This document shows, piece after piece, positions 42,502 to 50,553 of a DNA stretch of 64,000 nucleotides. Both the position numbers and the translations under genes were made by a program. The stretch comes from Thermoplasmata archaeon (lineage in GTDB: Archaea > Thermoplasmatota > Thermoplasmata > Lutacidiplasmatales > UBA184). The stretch lies in contig JAKIWL010000003.1 of the NCBI GenBank assembly GCA_022750055.1, positions 181,300 to 245,299 of the forward strand. Reading direction: 5' to 3'. The notes under the pieces are model-generated. The model ran no database searches. It saw only the letters and a list, made by a program, of their open reading frames with translations, and was not told where the DNA came from. Every line of letters starts with the position of its first letter. Within the stretch, counting starts at the first letter, position 1.

Positions 42502-42960
42502 ATGTGCCCTCGTCGAATCCGTAGGGTGGACCCCTCGCAGGTGGCCGACGTCGGAACGGATCCCGAGCTCGACGCCCTCGAATCCATCGGCGAAGCGTTC
42601 CAGGAAGCCTGCGAACACGCCGCCCGTCTTCCGCCTCTTCGCACCGCTCGGCTCGGACCGCTCGTTCGGCTCCCCATGAGCGGATTGTGGCCCGGGGAGT
42701 TTGGATGGGCGCGCGCCCTCGCCTTCGGACGGGAAACGCCGAGTGCCACTATCCTGTGCTTTCTCCTCCCGGGAGCGACCTCCCGACCCGAGGTCGCTGA
42801 AACTCCTCTCCCCGACGTCGACCGAAGCGAGTACGAATTCCTCGAGGTCCTCTCCGGTCCACCCTGGCACGTCCTGGCGGCGCGGGGGACCCCAGGAACC
42901 ACCGCGCCGGCCGTTCGGAAGTTCGCACGGGCCGTGGCGGACGAGCTCCGGGCGGGCTAG
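42502..42960 (+). CDS. Hypothetical 152-residue protein upstream of acetyl-CoA synthetase
   Basis: Not recognised. It has an acidic helical N-terminal half (DPELDALESIGEAFQEACEH), a hydrophobic strand pair (SATILCFLLPGATS), and a C-terminal helix (VRKFARAVADELRAG). No signal peptide or metal motif is seen. It ends ten bases before the acetyl-CoA synthetase start, so cotranscription and a related regulatory role are possible. Confidence 0.65.
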   Translation: MCPRRIRRVDPSQVADVGTDPELDALESIGEAFQEACEHAARLPPLRTARLGPLVRLPMSGLWPGEFGWARALAFGRETPSATILCFLLPGATSRPEVAETPLPDVDRSEYEFLEVLSGPPWHVLAARGTPGTTAPAVRKFARAVADELRAG

Positions 42961-42969
42961 CCTCCATCT

Positions 42970-45117
42970 ATGCCGTCCCGGGGGCGGACCCAACGGCCGC
43001 CGGCCCCCCGGTCTCGCCGTCGCCCCGTCGACGATGGGGATTCGGTCAGCGAGGCGGAGATCGCCGTTCATTGGAAGGAGGAGGAGCCCGTCGGGCCACC
43101 GGCCGACCTGGCCGCTTCGTTGGGCCCTTCGGAGCGCGCCCTCCGGGCACGGTTCGCTCGGCTCGGGTTCCCCGAATGCTTCCGGGTATACGCCGACCTG
43201 CTCACTTGGGAGCAACCGTGGACGCGAACCCTGGATGATTCCCGTCCGCCCTTCTACCGATGGTTCGTCGGCGGCCGACTGAACGCGTCGTTCAACTGCA
43301 TCGACCGGCACGCTCGGCGGTTCCCGGACCGGGCCGCCTTCCGGTTCGTCCCCGAACCCCCGGACGAGCCCGTCGTGACCGTCACGTATCGCTCGCTGCA
43401 GCGGAGGGTCGAGGAGACCGCCTCGTTCCTGCGAGAGCGAGCGGGCGTGCGGATGGGCGACCGAGTGACGATCCACCTTCCGATGACCCCGGAGCTCCCC
43501 GTGACGATGCTCGCCTGCGCTCGCATCGGCGCGGTGCACTCGGTGGTCTTCGCGGGGTTCAGCGGAGAGGCCTGCGGCCGACGCATCGCCGATTCGGGGA
43601 GTCGGGTGCTCGTCACAATGGACGCGTTCTGGCGGAACGGCCGGCTCCTCGACCACCGTCCCGCGGCCGAACTCGCTATCGCGACCGCCGCCCAGGATGG
43701 CCAATCGGTCGACCACGTCCTCGTCTGGGAGCGCTATCCCGGGCGGTACTCCTCCCGAACCCCCCCCGTCACCGGCCGGGACGCGCTGCTGCCGGACGCC
43801 CTGCTGGAGTTCGCGGGGCGTCGCGTCCCGCCGGAACCGATGCCGTCGGAAGCACCGCTCTTCTTGATGTACACGAGCGGAACGACCGGGCGGCCCAAGG
43901 GCGTGCAGCACGGGACGGGTGGCTACCTCTCGTACACCGCCGGGACGACGCGGACGGTGCTCGACCTGCACCCCGAGGACGTCTATTGGTGTCTCGCCGA
44001 CATCGGATGGATCACCGGCCACTCCTACATCGTCTACGGACCGCTCGCCCTCGGCGCCACATCGGTCCTGTACGAGGGGGTCCCGACCTTCCCGGACTCG
44101 GGTCGGCCGTGGCGGATCGCCGAGGCGTTGAACGTCAACGTCTTCCACACCTCCCCTACGGCGATCCGTCTCCTTCGCAAGCTCGGGCCCGCCGAGCCCG
44201 AGCGCTACCGGTTCCGATTCCGCATCCTGGCCACGGTCGGCGAGCCCATCGAGCCGCAGACCTGGCGGTGGTACTACGAGGCGGTCGGGAAGCGCTCGGC
44301 GGCGGTCGTCGATACCTGGTGGCAGACCGAAACGGGAGGGATCCTCTGCTCGACCCTGCCGGGTCTCGATGCGATGAAACCCGGCAGCACCGGGCCTCCC
44401 CTTCCCGGGATCGATCCCGCTATCCTTGATGATCGGGGCGTGGAGGTGCCGGACGGAAGCGGTCGCGCCGGGAACCTCGTGCTTCGAACTCCGTGGCCCG
44501 GTCTGATGCAGACGATCTGGAACGATCCGGACCGGTTCGTCTCGACCTACTTTGCCCGGTACAATACCGACCCGAAGAGCCGGGACTGGAGGCGTTGGCC
44601 CTATTTCTCCGGCGATGGCGCGACCCGAACGGCGGACGGCTACCTCCGGATCCTCGGTCGCATCGACGACGTGATCAACGTGGCGGGGCACCGTCTCGGC
44701 ACGAAGGAGATCGAATCGGCGTGCCTCTCGGTTCCGGACGTCGCCGAGGCTGCGGTCATTCCTGAAGCGGACGAGGTGAAGGGGCGGGTCCCGGTGGTCT
44801 ACGTGTCGTTGCGGCCCGGAGTGTCCGACCCGATCCGGGTGACGCGGGACATCGCCGACGCGATCGAGACCCAGATCGGGAAGATCGCCCAACCGAAGGA
44901 GGTCTGGGTGGTCCCTGAGATGCCAAAGACCCGGTCGGGAAAGATCATGCGTCGGGTCCTGTCGGCCATCTCGAATCGGAGGGACGTCGGCGACGTGACC
45001 ACCCTCGCCGACCCCGCCGTGGTCGAGGAGATCCGCCGCCTCGTGCAGGGAGCTGGGGCCGGACCGGTCCGGAGCCGTCCCTCCGACCCGCCGAGGAAGA
45101 GGACGGGACCCCGATGA
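42970..45117 (+). CDS. acs: Acetyl-CoA synthetase (AMP-forming)
   Basis: Activates acetate to acetyl-CoA through acetyl-AMP. The 715-residue protein has an N-terminal ACAS domain (FFGG-type YRWFVGGRLNASFNCIDRH), the AMP-binding loop YTSGTTGRPKG starting at Tyr301, WWQTETGG, YFSGDGATRT, GRIDDVINVAGHRL, and the catalytic C-terminal Lys658 in TRSGKIMRR, the site usually controlled by acetylation. N- and C-terminal extensions are disordered. It overlaps the aldo-keto reductase start by four bases (ATGA). With aconitase and isocitrate dehydrogenase it supports acetate oxidation. Confidence 0.96.
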   Translation: MPSRGRTQRPPAPRSRRRPVDDGDSVSEAEIAVHWKEEEPVGPPADLAASLGPSERALRARFARLGFPECFRVYADLLTWEQPWTRTLDDSRPPFYRWFVGGRLNASFNCIDRHARRFPDRAAFRFVPEPPDEPVVTVTYRSLQRRVEETASFLRERAGVRMGDRVTIHLPMTPELPVTMLACARIGAVHSVVFAGFSGEACGRRIADSGSRVLVTMDAFWRNGRLLDHRPAAELAIATAAQDGQSVDHVLVWERYPGRYSSRTPPVTGRDALLPDALLEFAGRRVPPEPMPSEAPLFLMYTSGTTGRPKGVQHGTGGYLSYTAGTTRTVLDLHPEDVYWCLADIGWITGHSYIVYGPLALGATSVLYEGVPTFPDSGRPWRIAEALNVNVFHTSPTAIRLLRKLGPAEPERYRFRFRILATVGEPIEPQTWRWYYEAVGKRSAAVVDTWWQTETGGILCSTLPGLDAMKPGSTGPPLPGIDPAILDDRGVEVPDGSGRAGNLVLRTPWPGLMQTIWNDPDRFVSTYFARYNTDPKSRDWRRWPYFSGDGATRTADGYLRILGRIDDVINVAGHRLGTKEIESACLSVPDVAEAAVIPEADEVKGRVPVVYVSLRPGVSDPIRVTRDIADAIETQIGKIAQPKEVWVVPEMPKTRSGKIMRRVLSAISNRRDVGDVTTLADPAVVEEIRRLVQGAGAGPVRSRPSDPPRKRTGPR

Positions 45118-45974
45118 GCCCCCGATCGGCGCGCGGCGCGTTCGATCTTTCGGAGGGGATCCACTCTACGACCGAGATCCGGCCGGGGCTGAGAATGCCC
45201 GTGCTCGGGCTCGGTGTCTGGCAGACCCCGGCCGGGATCGCGACCGAAGAAGCCGTCCGGGCGGCCCTCCGGTCCGGCTACCGGCTGATCGATACCGCCG
45301 CGATGTATGGCAACGAGAGCGACGTCGGCCGAGCGATCCGCCATTCCTCCGTCCCGCGGGAGGAGCTGTTCGTTACGACGAAGCTCTGGAACGACGACCA
45401 GGGCTACGAAGGGGCCCTCGCCGCGTTCGAGCGCAGCCGGTCCAGGCTCGGAGTCTCGACCGTCGACCTGTATCTCATCCACTGGCCGGTCCCTGGGAAG
45501 AGGGAGGAGAGCTGGAGGGCCCTGACCCAACTTCAGCAGGAGGGAAGGGCCCGGGCCATCGGGGTGAGCAACTTCACGATCGCCCACCTCGAAGCCCTCG
45601 CCCGCGTTTCCGAGGTCACCCCGGCGGTGAACCAGGTCGAGTTCTCGCCGTTCCTGTTCCAAGCGGAGCTCCTGGAGTATTGTTGTTCCCACGGGATCCA
45701 GCTCGAGGCCTACTCCCCATTGGTTCGAGGCCGGCGGCTCGACCACCCCGTGATCGGGGCCCTCGCTGCCGCCCATGGAAAGAGCCCGGCCCAGGTCGTC
45801 CTGCGCTGGGACCTCCAGCACGGCGTCATCCCGATCCCCAAATCCACCCGTCCCGAGCGCATCCAGGAGAACTCGCAACTCTTCGACTTCGAGCTCGGAC
45901 CGTCCGAGATGGCGGCTCTCGATGGCTTGGATGAGGGCCTTCGAATGGCCTGGGACCCGAGCGAGATCGGGTAA
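45114..45974 (+). CDS. Aldo/keto reductase
   Basis: NADPH-dependent carbonyl reductase of 286 residues with a TIM-barrel fold. The catalytic tetrad is visible: Asp and Tyr in LIDTAAMYGNE, Lys in TTKLWNDDQG, His in LIHWPVPG. NADP-binding motifs PIPKSTRPERIQEN and GVSNFTIAHLE are present. It is translationally coupled to acetyl-CoA synthetase. The substrate is probably a small aldehyde or keto compound such as 2,5-diketo-gluconate-type substrates, which cannot be specified. Confidence 0.93.
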   Translation: MSPRSARGAFDLSEGIHSTTEIRPGLRMPVLGLGVWQTPAGIATEEAVRAALRSGYRLIDTAAMYGNESDVGRAIRHSSVPREELFVTTKLWNDDQGYEGALAAFERSRSRLGVSTVDLYLIHWPVPGKREESWRALTQLQQEGRARAIGVSNFTIAHLEALARVSEVTPAVNQVEFSPFLFQAELLEYCCSHGIQLEAYSPLVRGRRLDHPVIGALAAAHGKSPAQVVLRWDLQHGVIPIPKSTRPERIQENSQLFDFELGPSEMAALDGLDEGLRMAWDPSEIG

Positions 45975-46023
45975 GGAGCGGCCGATCCAGCGGGTGCGCG
46001 TGTCCGGCGCACAGCGCTCTGGA

Positions 46024-46745
46024 CTAGGTCGAGGACCCCGGACGGTTCGGAGGCGACGAGGGCGGAGGGTTCGGCTTCCACCGTCGTCCCAGGATCGTGC
46101 CGAGCCAGATGAACTCGGCGAGGAGCGGCAACGCCAATCCCACGAGGACCGATAGGCCGAAGACCGCGATTCGCCGCAGGCTCTGAACCTCGGCGAATTC
46201 GACCCATTCATCCGGTAGCCCCGGGTCCACGAGTCGGTGCCCCTTCGTGGAAAGGCGCCAGATCCCGTAGAGCACGAGACCCGTGATCAGCTCGACCGTC
46301 CCGAAGAGGCCCACGGCGAGGATGGCCGATTCGCTTCGGTCGGTCACGTCGTGCGGTCCGTAGGCAAAGACGAGGGCCAGGATGAACGGCGTGACGGAAA
46401 TGAGCAGCAGGAACAGGTTGTTGAGCCGCATGAGCGCGGAGTCGTACCGTCGGATCGCAGAGAAGATCCGGTGGTGCTCCCCCCACTAGCTCGCAACGAC
46501 GACGAAGGCCAGCGCGTAGTCGAGCAGACGAGGTTCCAACGTGGCGAGGTACCGGACGAGGGAGGGCATCGTCCCCGACTGAGTGACCGCAGGCAAGGCG
46601 AGATTGATCACGAGGAGGGTCATCGCGAAGCTGAAGACGCCGTCGCTCAGCGCGTTGATCCGGCTCAGGTCGGACCCCGTGCCGTCGATGCCCTCGTACG
46701 GGAGGATCGCGGCTGGCTCGCCGGGCTTCAGGATACTGCTCGCTC
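46024..46745 (-). pseudogene. TMEM175-family potassium channel, disrupted by an in-frame TAG and lacking a start codon
   Basis: The translation in one frame reads RINALSDGVFSFAMTLLVIN, the TMEM175 (DUF1211) FSD-type pore motif. It continues to LLDYALAFVVVAS, then a TAG at 46488-46486, then WGEHHRIFSAIRRYDSALMR and four more helices without a frame change. Family members usually have an aromatic residue before this Trp, so TAC to TAG is the simplest lesion. No ATG, GTG or TTG occurs in this frame between the TATA-like GGTTTATCC (about 46771) and the pore motif. It looks like a recently inactivated gene; a sequencing error or readthrough is possible. Confidence 0.75.
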
Positions 46746-46910
46746 CGTTACCTCGGAGCAGGCCGACGGATAAACCGTTCCGTTCGGAGGTCGATTGGAG
46801 GGGTCGGAGCCTGGACCGGGCGGCCTCGGAGGGCCTTGCGAGCCGAGCCGGAGGACTCGACCGGCCCGCCCTTCCCTCCCCGCGAATCCGGGGCCCGAGG
46901 TAGGGTGGGC

Positions 46911-47501
46911 TCAGGACGGGGGAGAACTCGAGTAGACGGTGAACTGGTACGATCCGCTCAATTGGAACGTCGCGAGGTTCCAGACCACGATCTCCCAGTT
47001 CGTTCCGTCGAATTGGTTCAAATTGGGTGTGCCGAGATCGCCCGCGCTGGCGTTCTGACAGGAGGGTGAGTTGCCGGGGAAGCACCAGACGGGGGCCATG
47101 GGCGCTCCCCTCACGTAGGCATCCCACGCGGCGGGAGTCCAGATCCCCACATACACACTGCACGCGTCCGCCGGCGAGAAGGTGTTGGCGCAGACGCCGG
47201 ATTCGTTGAACAGACCGTGGGTATAGTAGGTCCATGAGAGCATGCTGAAGGAGCCGTCGACGTAGACCATCGAATCGTGGTTCGGCAGGGCCCGGACGGG
47301 CATCACGATGGAATGGTTCAGCCCGCCGAGGAGGTCGCCTTGGTAACTGTGTTGGTCCCACACGGCGAGGGTACTCGGCCCGGTGGGAGAAGGGGGGGAC
47401 TGGCTCGATGGAAGGCCCGGCAGCCCTACGCCGACGAGAATGACCGCCATGGCGGCCGCGCCCGTCAGAGCGAGGGAGAGTCGCCTGAGCTGCATCGACA
47501 C
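46911..47501 (-). CDS. Secreted or lipid-anchored extracytoplasmic protein
   Basis: A 196-residue protein with an N-terminal signal or anchor helix (LALTGAAAMAVILVGVGLPG) followed by a Ser/Pro linker and an outside domain rich in aromatic residues and Asn (MLSWTYYTHGLFNESGVC). Cysteine pairs (CANTF...DAC and WCFPGNSPSC) probably form disulfides. Sequons NHS, NES, NAS and others suggest glycosylation. It is not recognised as a family. GTG 47501 or ATG 47495 could start it; a TATA-like CTTAACC lies about 39 bases upstream. Confidence 0.78.
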   Translation of the reverse strand: MSMQLRRLSLALTGAAAMAVILVGVGLPGLPSSQSPPSPTGPSTLAVWDQHSYQGDLLGGLNHSIVMPVRALPNHDSMVYVDGSFSMLSWTYYTHGLFNESGVCANTFSPADACSVYVGIWTPAAWDAYVRGAPMAPVWCFPGNSPSCQNASAGDLGTPNLNQFDGTNWEIVVWNLATFQLSGSYQFTVYSSSPPS

Positions 47502-47659
47502 GGTGGCTGGCCCCGCATTTCCGGCATTCCTCCAGTAGGTTAAGTGCTCTTGCTGAAACGCCCTCTCGTCGGAAGGTCCCTTCCCGGTTGCTCGGTTCGG
47601 ATGGCACGCGACTGGCCCACTCCAGCAAGAGGTCGGGTGAGCGTCCCGGGCTACGGAGT

Positions 47660-47666
47660 CTTATCG
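47660..47666 (+). promoter_or_regulatory. TATA-like box of the first SDR gene
   Basis: The sequence cttatcg is centred 28 bases before ATG 47691 and lies inside a longer frame beginning at 47544. It supports the internal ATG as the true start. Confidence 0.5.
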
Positions 47667-47690
47667 AAGCCCGACTCTGCCGGAGCAGTC

Positions 47691-48545
47691 ATGGCGGGCG
47701 TGCCGGATCCGGAGCCCCCGTACCTGATCACCGGGGCCACGGGGGCGGTCGGAGCCGCGGTGGCACGGGCCCTCGCCCGGGAACGAAAGCCCCTCGTTCT
47801 CTGGACTCGAACGCGGACGGGAGGGCAGTCGGTCTGCGAGACCCTGCGTGCGGAGTTCCCTGACGTTGCGGTGCGGCTCGTGGACGGCGACCTGGGGCAC
47901 ATGAGCTCGGTCCGCAAGACGGCGGCCGAACTCGAGCTGGTGTGCCCGCGACTCGGCGCCATCATCCACTGTGCGGGGGTCCTGACACGCCTCCGGGAGG
48001 AGACCCCGGAGGGGCTCGAACGCATGTTCGCCACTAACCACCTCGGGCCATTCCTGCTCACTCGCATGCTGTGCGAGCGGCTCGAACGGGCGCGACCGAC
48101 GCGGATCGTATTCGTGTCGGCCGCCTCCGCGGCGCCGATCCACTTCGAGGATCTGCAATCCCGGCGGACGTTCCGCGCCCTGCCCGCTTTTGCCTCGTCC
48201 AAGACCGCTCAACTCCTGTTCGCTTTCGCCCTCGCGAGGCGGTTCAGCTCGGGCCCGTGGACCTCGAATGTTTTCTTTCCGGGCGTGGTTCGATCGGGCC
48301 TGCTGCGAGAGGCGCCCTGGATCGTGCGCGCGTTCTCGCGCGCCGTCGGGTCGGCGGCCGATCGGGCCGGAGATTCGTTGGCCTGGGTTGCCACCGCCGC
48401 CTCCCTCGCCTCCGCGAACGGACAGTTCTTCGAAGGGACCCGGATCGGTTCGACCCCTGACTACGTGCAGGACGTGGGGCGGCAGGAACGCCTCTGGGAG
48501 GCGAGCGAGCGAATCCTGTCGACGACGCAGGGCCACGCAGGCTAG
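47691..48545 (+). CDS. Short-chain dehydrogenase/reductase-like protein with Phe at the catalytic Tyr position
   Basis: Rossmann-fold SDR of 284 residues related to retinol-dehydrogenase-like proteins. It has the cofactor motif TGATGAVG (14-21), IIHCAG where NNAG is usual, the active-site Ser143 in VFVSAAS, and then FASSK at 167-171 where YxxSK is expected. The missing Tyr removes the usual proton donor, so catalysis may be lost or altered. ATG 47691 is leaderless by TATA spacing. A second, intact SDR follows after 145 bases. Confidence 0.85.
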   Translation: MAGVPDPEPPYLITGATGAVGAAVARALARERKPLVLWTRTRTGGQSVCETLRAEFPDVAVRLVDGDLGHMSSVRKTAAELELVCPRLGAIIHCAGVLTRLREETPEGLERMFATNHLGPFLLTRMLCERLERARPTRIVFVSAASAAPIHFEDLQSRRTFRALPAFASSKTAQLLFAFALARRFSSGPWTSNVFFPGVVRSGLLREAPWIVRAFSRAVGSAADRAGDSLAWVATAASLASANGQFFEGTRIGSTPDYVQDVGRQERLWEASERILSTTQGHAG

Positions 48546-48690
48546 GGGAGGTCCGCCGTCGGCACTGCTTGCATCGACGGAATCGCGTACCCGGGGGCTC
48601 CGGGCCGGCGCGCCGTTTGCCGCGCGCTCGAACCTTCCGCCGGACGGAAGGTCCATACCCCATCCCCCCTTGGGAGCCTCCGTGGGCGTG

Positions 48691-49461
48691 ATGGAGTGGA
48701 AAGGAAAGGTGGTGTTGGTCGCGGGAGTGGGGGGCGGACTCGGCAGCGCGCTCGTGCAGGTGCTGTGTTCCGCGGGGGCCACCACGATCGCGGTGGCCCG
48801 CCGGACCGGTTCCCTCTCTCCGCTCGAAGCCCTCGCCCGTGCGCAAGGGTGGAGCTTTCGATCTCTTTCGGCGGACCTAGGCCGTCCGGCCGAGGTCGGT
48901 CGCGTATTCGAACGGGTGACCGACGAGTTCGGGCCCCTCGATGGACTCTCGGTCAATGCCGGACATTGGGTGGTCGGGGATCCGCTCCTGCACAAGTCCT
49001 CCGACGACGAATGGACCAAGGGCCTGTCCGATAACCTCGACCCGATGTTCTTCGTGTGCCGAGCGGCCCTGCCCGCCATGATCGCTCGCGGAAGGGGTGC
49101 CATCGTGCTCGTGTCCGCGACCGAGCGCGTCCGCTATTCCGGTAACGCCTCCTACTGCGCCAGCAAGGGAGCCCTCGTGGACCTCGGAGCGAAGCTGGCC
49201 CATGACTATCGGTCATCGGGGATTCGAGTGAACGTGGTCTTACCCGGTTCGATGGAACACGACGTGGACGTTTCGGCCCCCCCGCAGGAGGCGGCCACGC
49301 TACGGTTGCGCGACCAGTCCGGAGTAGGCGCGTGGGAAGTGGCCCGGACGATCCGGTTCCTTCTCTCGGACGAGGCGCGGTGGGTTTCGGGCGCCGCCGT
49401 CCGAGTCGATGGCGGATTCTCCACCCACGGGAAGGAACAACCCTCGGTTGGGGTGCCCTAG
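48691..49461 (+). CDS. Short-chain dehydrogenase/reductase (FabG-like)
   Basis: NAD(P)-dependent oxidoreductase of 256 residues. Motifs are complete: VAGVGGGLGSALVQ (cofactor), LSVNAGHWVV (NAG), IVLVSATERVRYSG (Ser), and YCASKGALVDL (Tyr and Lys). VDGGFSTHG ends the fold in the classical manner. The substrate is not identifiable. The ATG at 48691 is used instead of the long upstream open frame, which is antisense-like and low complexity. The paired arrangement with the degenerate SDR upstream suggests duplication and divergence. Confidence 0.9.
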   Translation: MEWKGKVVLVAGVGGGLGSALVQVLCSAGATTIAVARRTGSLSPLEALARAQGWSFRSLSADLGRPAEVGRVFERVTDEFGPLDGLSVNAGHWVVGDPLLHKSSDDEWTKGLSDNLDPMFFVCRAALPAMIARGRGAIVLVSATERVRYSGNASYCASKGALVDLGAKLAHDYRSSGIRVNVVLPGSMEHDVDVSAPPQEAATLRLRDQSGVGAWEVARTIRFLLSDEARWVSGAAVRVDGGFSTHGKEQPSVGVP

Positions 49462-49481
49462 CGAGTGGCTCGGCGGCCGGG

Positions 49482-50417
49482 TCACACCTCGTTGACGATC
49501 TGACTGCCGCGAACGAACGTACCCTGCCGAAGGTCTGCGAGGGCCTGGGCGATCTCCTCGCGCGTGTTCATCACGATCGGCCCGTACCAGGCGACCGGTT
49601 CGTGGAGGGGACGTCCCGCACCGAGCAGGAACCGGACCCCACCGGATCCTGCCCGGATCCGGACCGCGTCTCCGTCGCCGTAGAGGAGCGTGTGACCCGG
49701 GCCGGTCGGGGCCGGCTGGGCCCCGGCCGGCCGGTCGGACCCGGGCGCCGTGGGTCCGCTTCCCTCGCCCACCACGCCAAGCCCATCGAACCGTGCCGTT
49801 CCCTCGATCGCTTGGGCAAACGCAGTGTGACCCCGCTTCACCGGTAGGTGGAATTCCGAGTCGACCGGGAGCGTGACATCGAGATAGACGGGGTCGACCG
49901 GGATATGCTGGACGGGCCCGACCACCCCCTGATACTCCCCGGCGATGACCCGGACCTCTCGGCCGTCCTCTCCGTGGACGAGGGGGATGTCGCGCGACTC
50001 GACGCCCCGGTAGGAGGGCGTCTCGAGCTTGTGGTCTCGGGGAAGGTTGACCCACAGCTGGAACCCGGACAGGACCCCCTCGGTGCGCTTGGGCATCTCC
50101 TGATGGAGGATCCCGCTTCCGGCGCTCATCCATTGGACATCCCCGGAATCGATCACCCCTTTGTTCCCGAGCGAGTCCTCGTGGGCGGTCTTCCCATGGA
50201 GCATGTAGGTGACCGTCTCGATGCCCCGGTGGGGATGCCATGGGAATCCAGCGAGGTAATCGGCCGGATTGCTCGACCCGAAGTTGTCGAGCAGCAGGAA
50301 CGGATCGAGCAGGGGCACCTCGGAGTTGCCGAACATCCGTCGCAATCGGACCCCGGCTCCCTCAAGGGTCTCGGTGCCACGAAACGTCTGCCGTACCGAC
50401 CGGATGGTTTCCGACAT
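49482..50417 (-). CDS. Pirin family protein (bicupin)
   Basis: Metal-binding bicupin of 311 residues. The N-terminal cupin has the pirin metal motif HPHRGIETVTYML, GSGILHQEMP, and the WVNLP block; the second cupin has VYLDVTLPVDSEFHLPV and AWYGPIVMNTREEI. Some pirins act as quercetinases and others as redox-sensing regulators; the sequence does not decide. There is a low-complexity Pro/Gly insertion near residue 245. A GAGGAG ribosome-binding site precedes ATG 50417 and a TATA-like GTTATAGG is about 36 bases upstream. Confidence 0.93.
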   Translation of the reverse strand: MSETIRSVRQTFRGTETLEGAGVRLRRMFGNSEVPLLDPFLLLDNFGSSNPADYLAGFPWHPHRGIETVTYMLHGKTAHEDSLGNKGVIDSGDVQWMSAGSGILHQEMPKRTEGVLSGFQLWVNLPRDHKLETPSYRGVESRDIPLVHGEDGREVRVIAGEYQGVVGPVQHIPVDPVYLDVTLPVDSEFHLPVKRGHTAFAQAIEGTARFDGLGVVGEGSGPTAPGSDRPAGAQPAPTGPGHTLLYGDGDAVRIRAGSGGVRFLLGAGRPLHEPVAWYGPIVMNTREEIAQALADLRQGTFVRGSQIVNEV

Positions 50418-50553
50418 GCGATCCTCCTCTTCGCAAATCCCGGCGGTCCTATAACTCGGACCGCTGGAGCCGGAGCAACCAACTGGCCCACGAGGGGGGT
50501 CCTGCCGAGAACGGCGACTCGACGGGCAGCGACGTCCCGGGACGAATCGTCCT

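Noticed and set aside
42466-44892. Open frame of about 800 codons antisense to acetyl-CoA synthetase
   Set aside because: Low-complexity charged product; the plus strand carries a full acs with all motifs.
46486-46488. Pyrrolysine at the in-frame TAG of the TMEM175 gene
   Set aside because: No pyrrolysine genes or methylamine context are visible, the position is normally aromatic, and the gene also lacks a start codon. A nonsense mutation is simpler.
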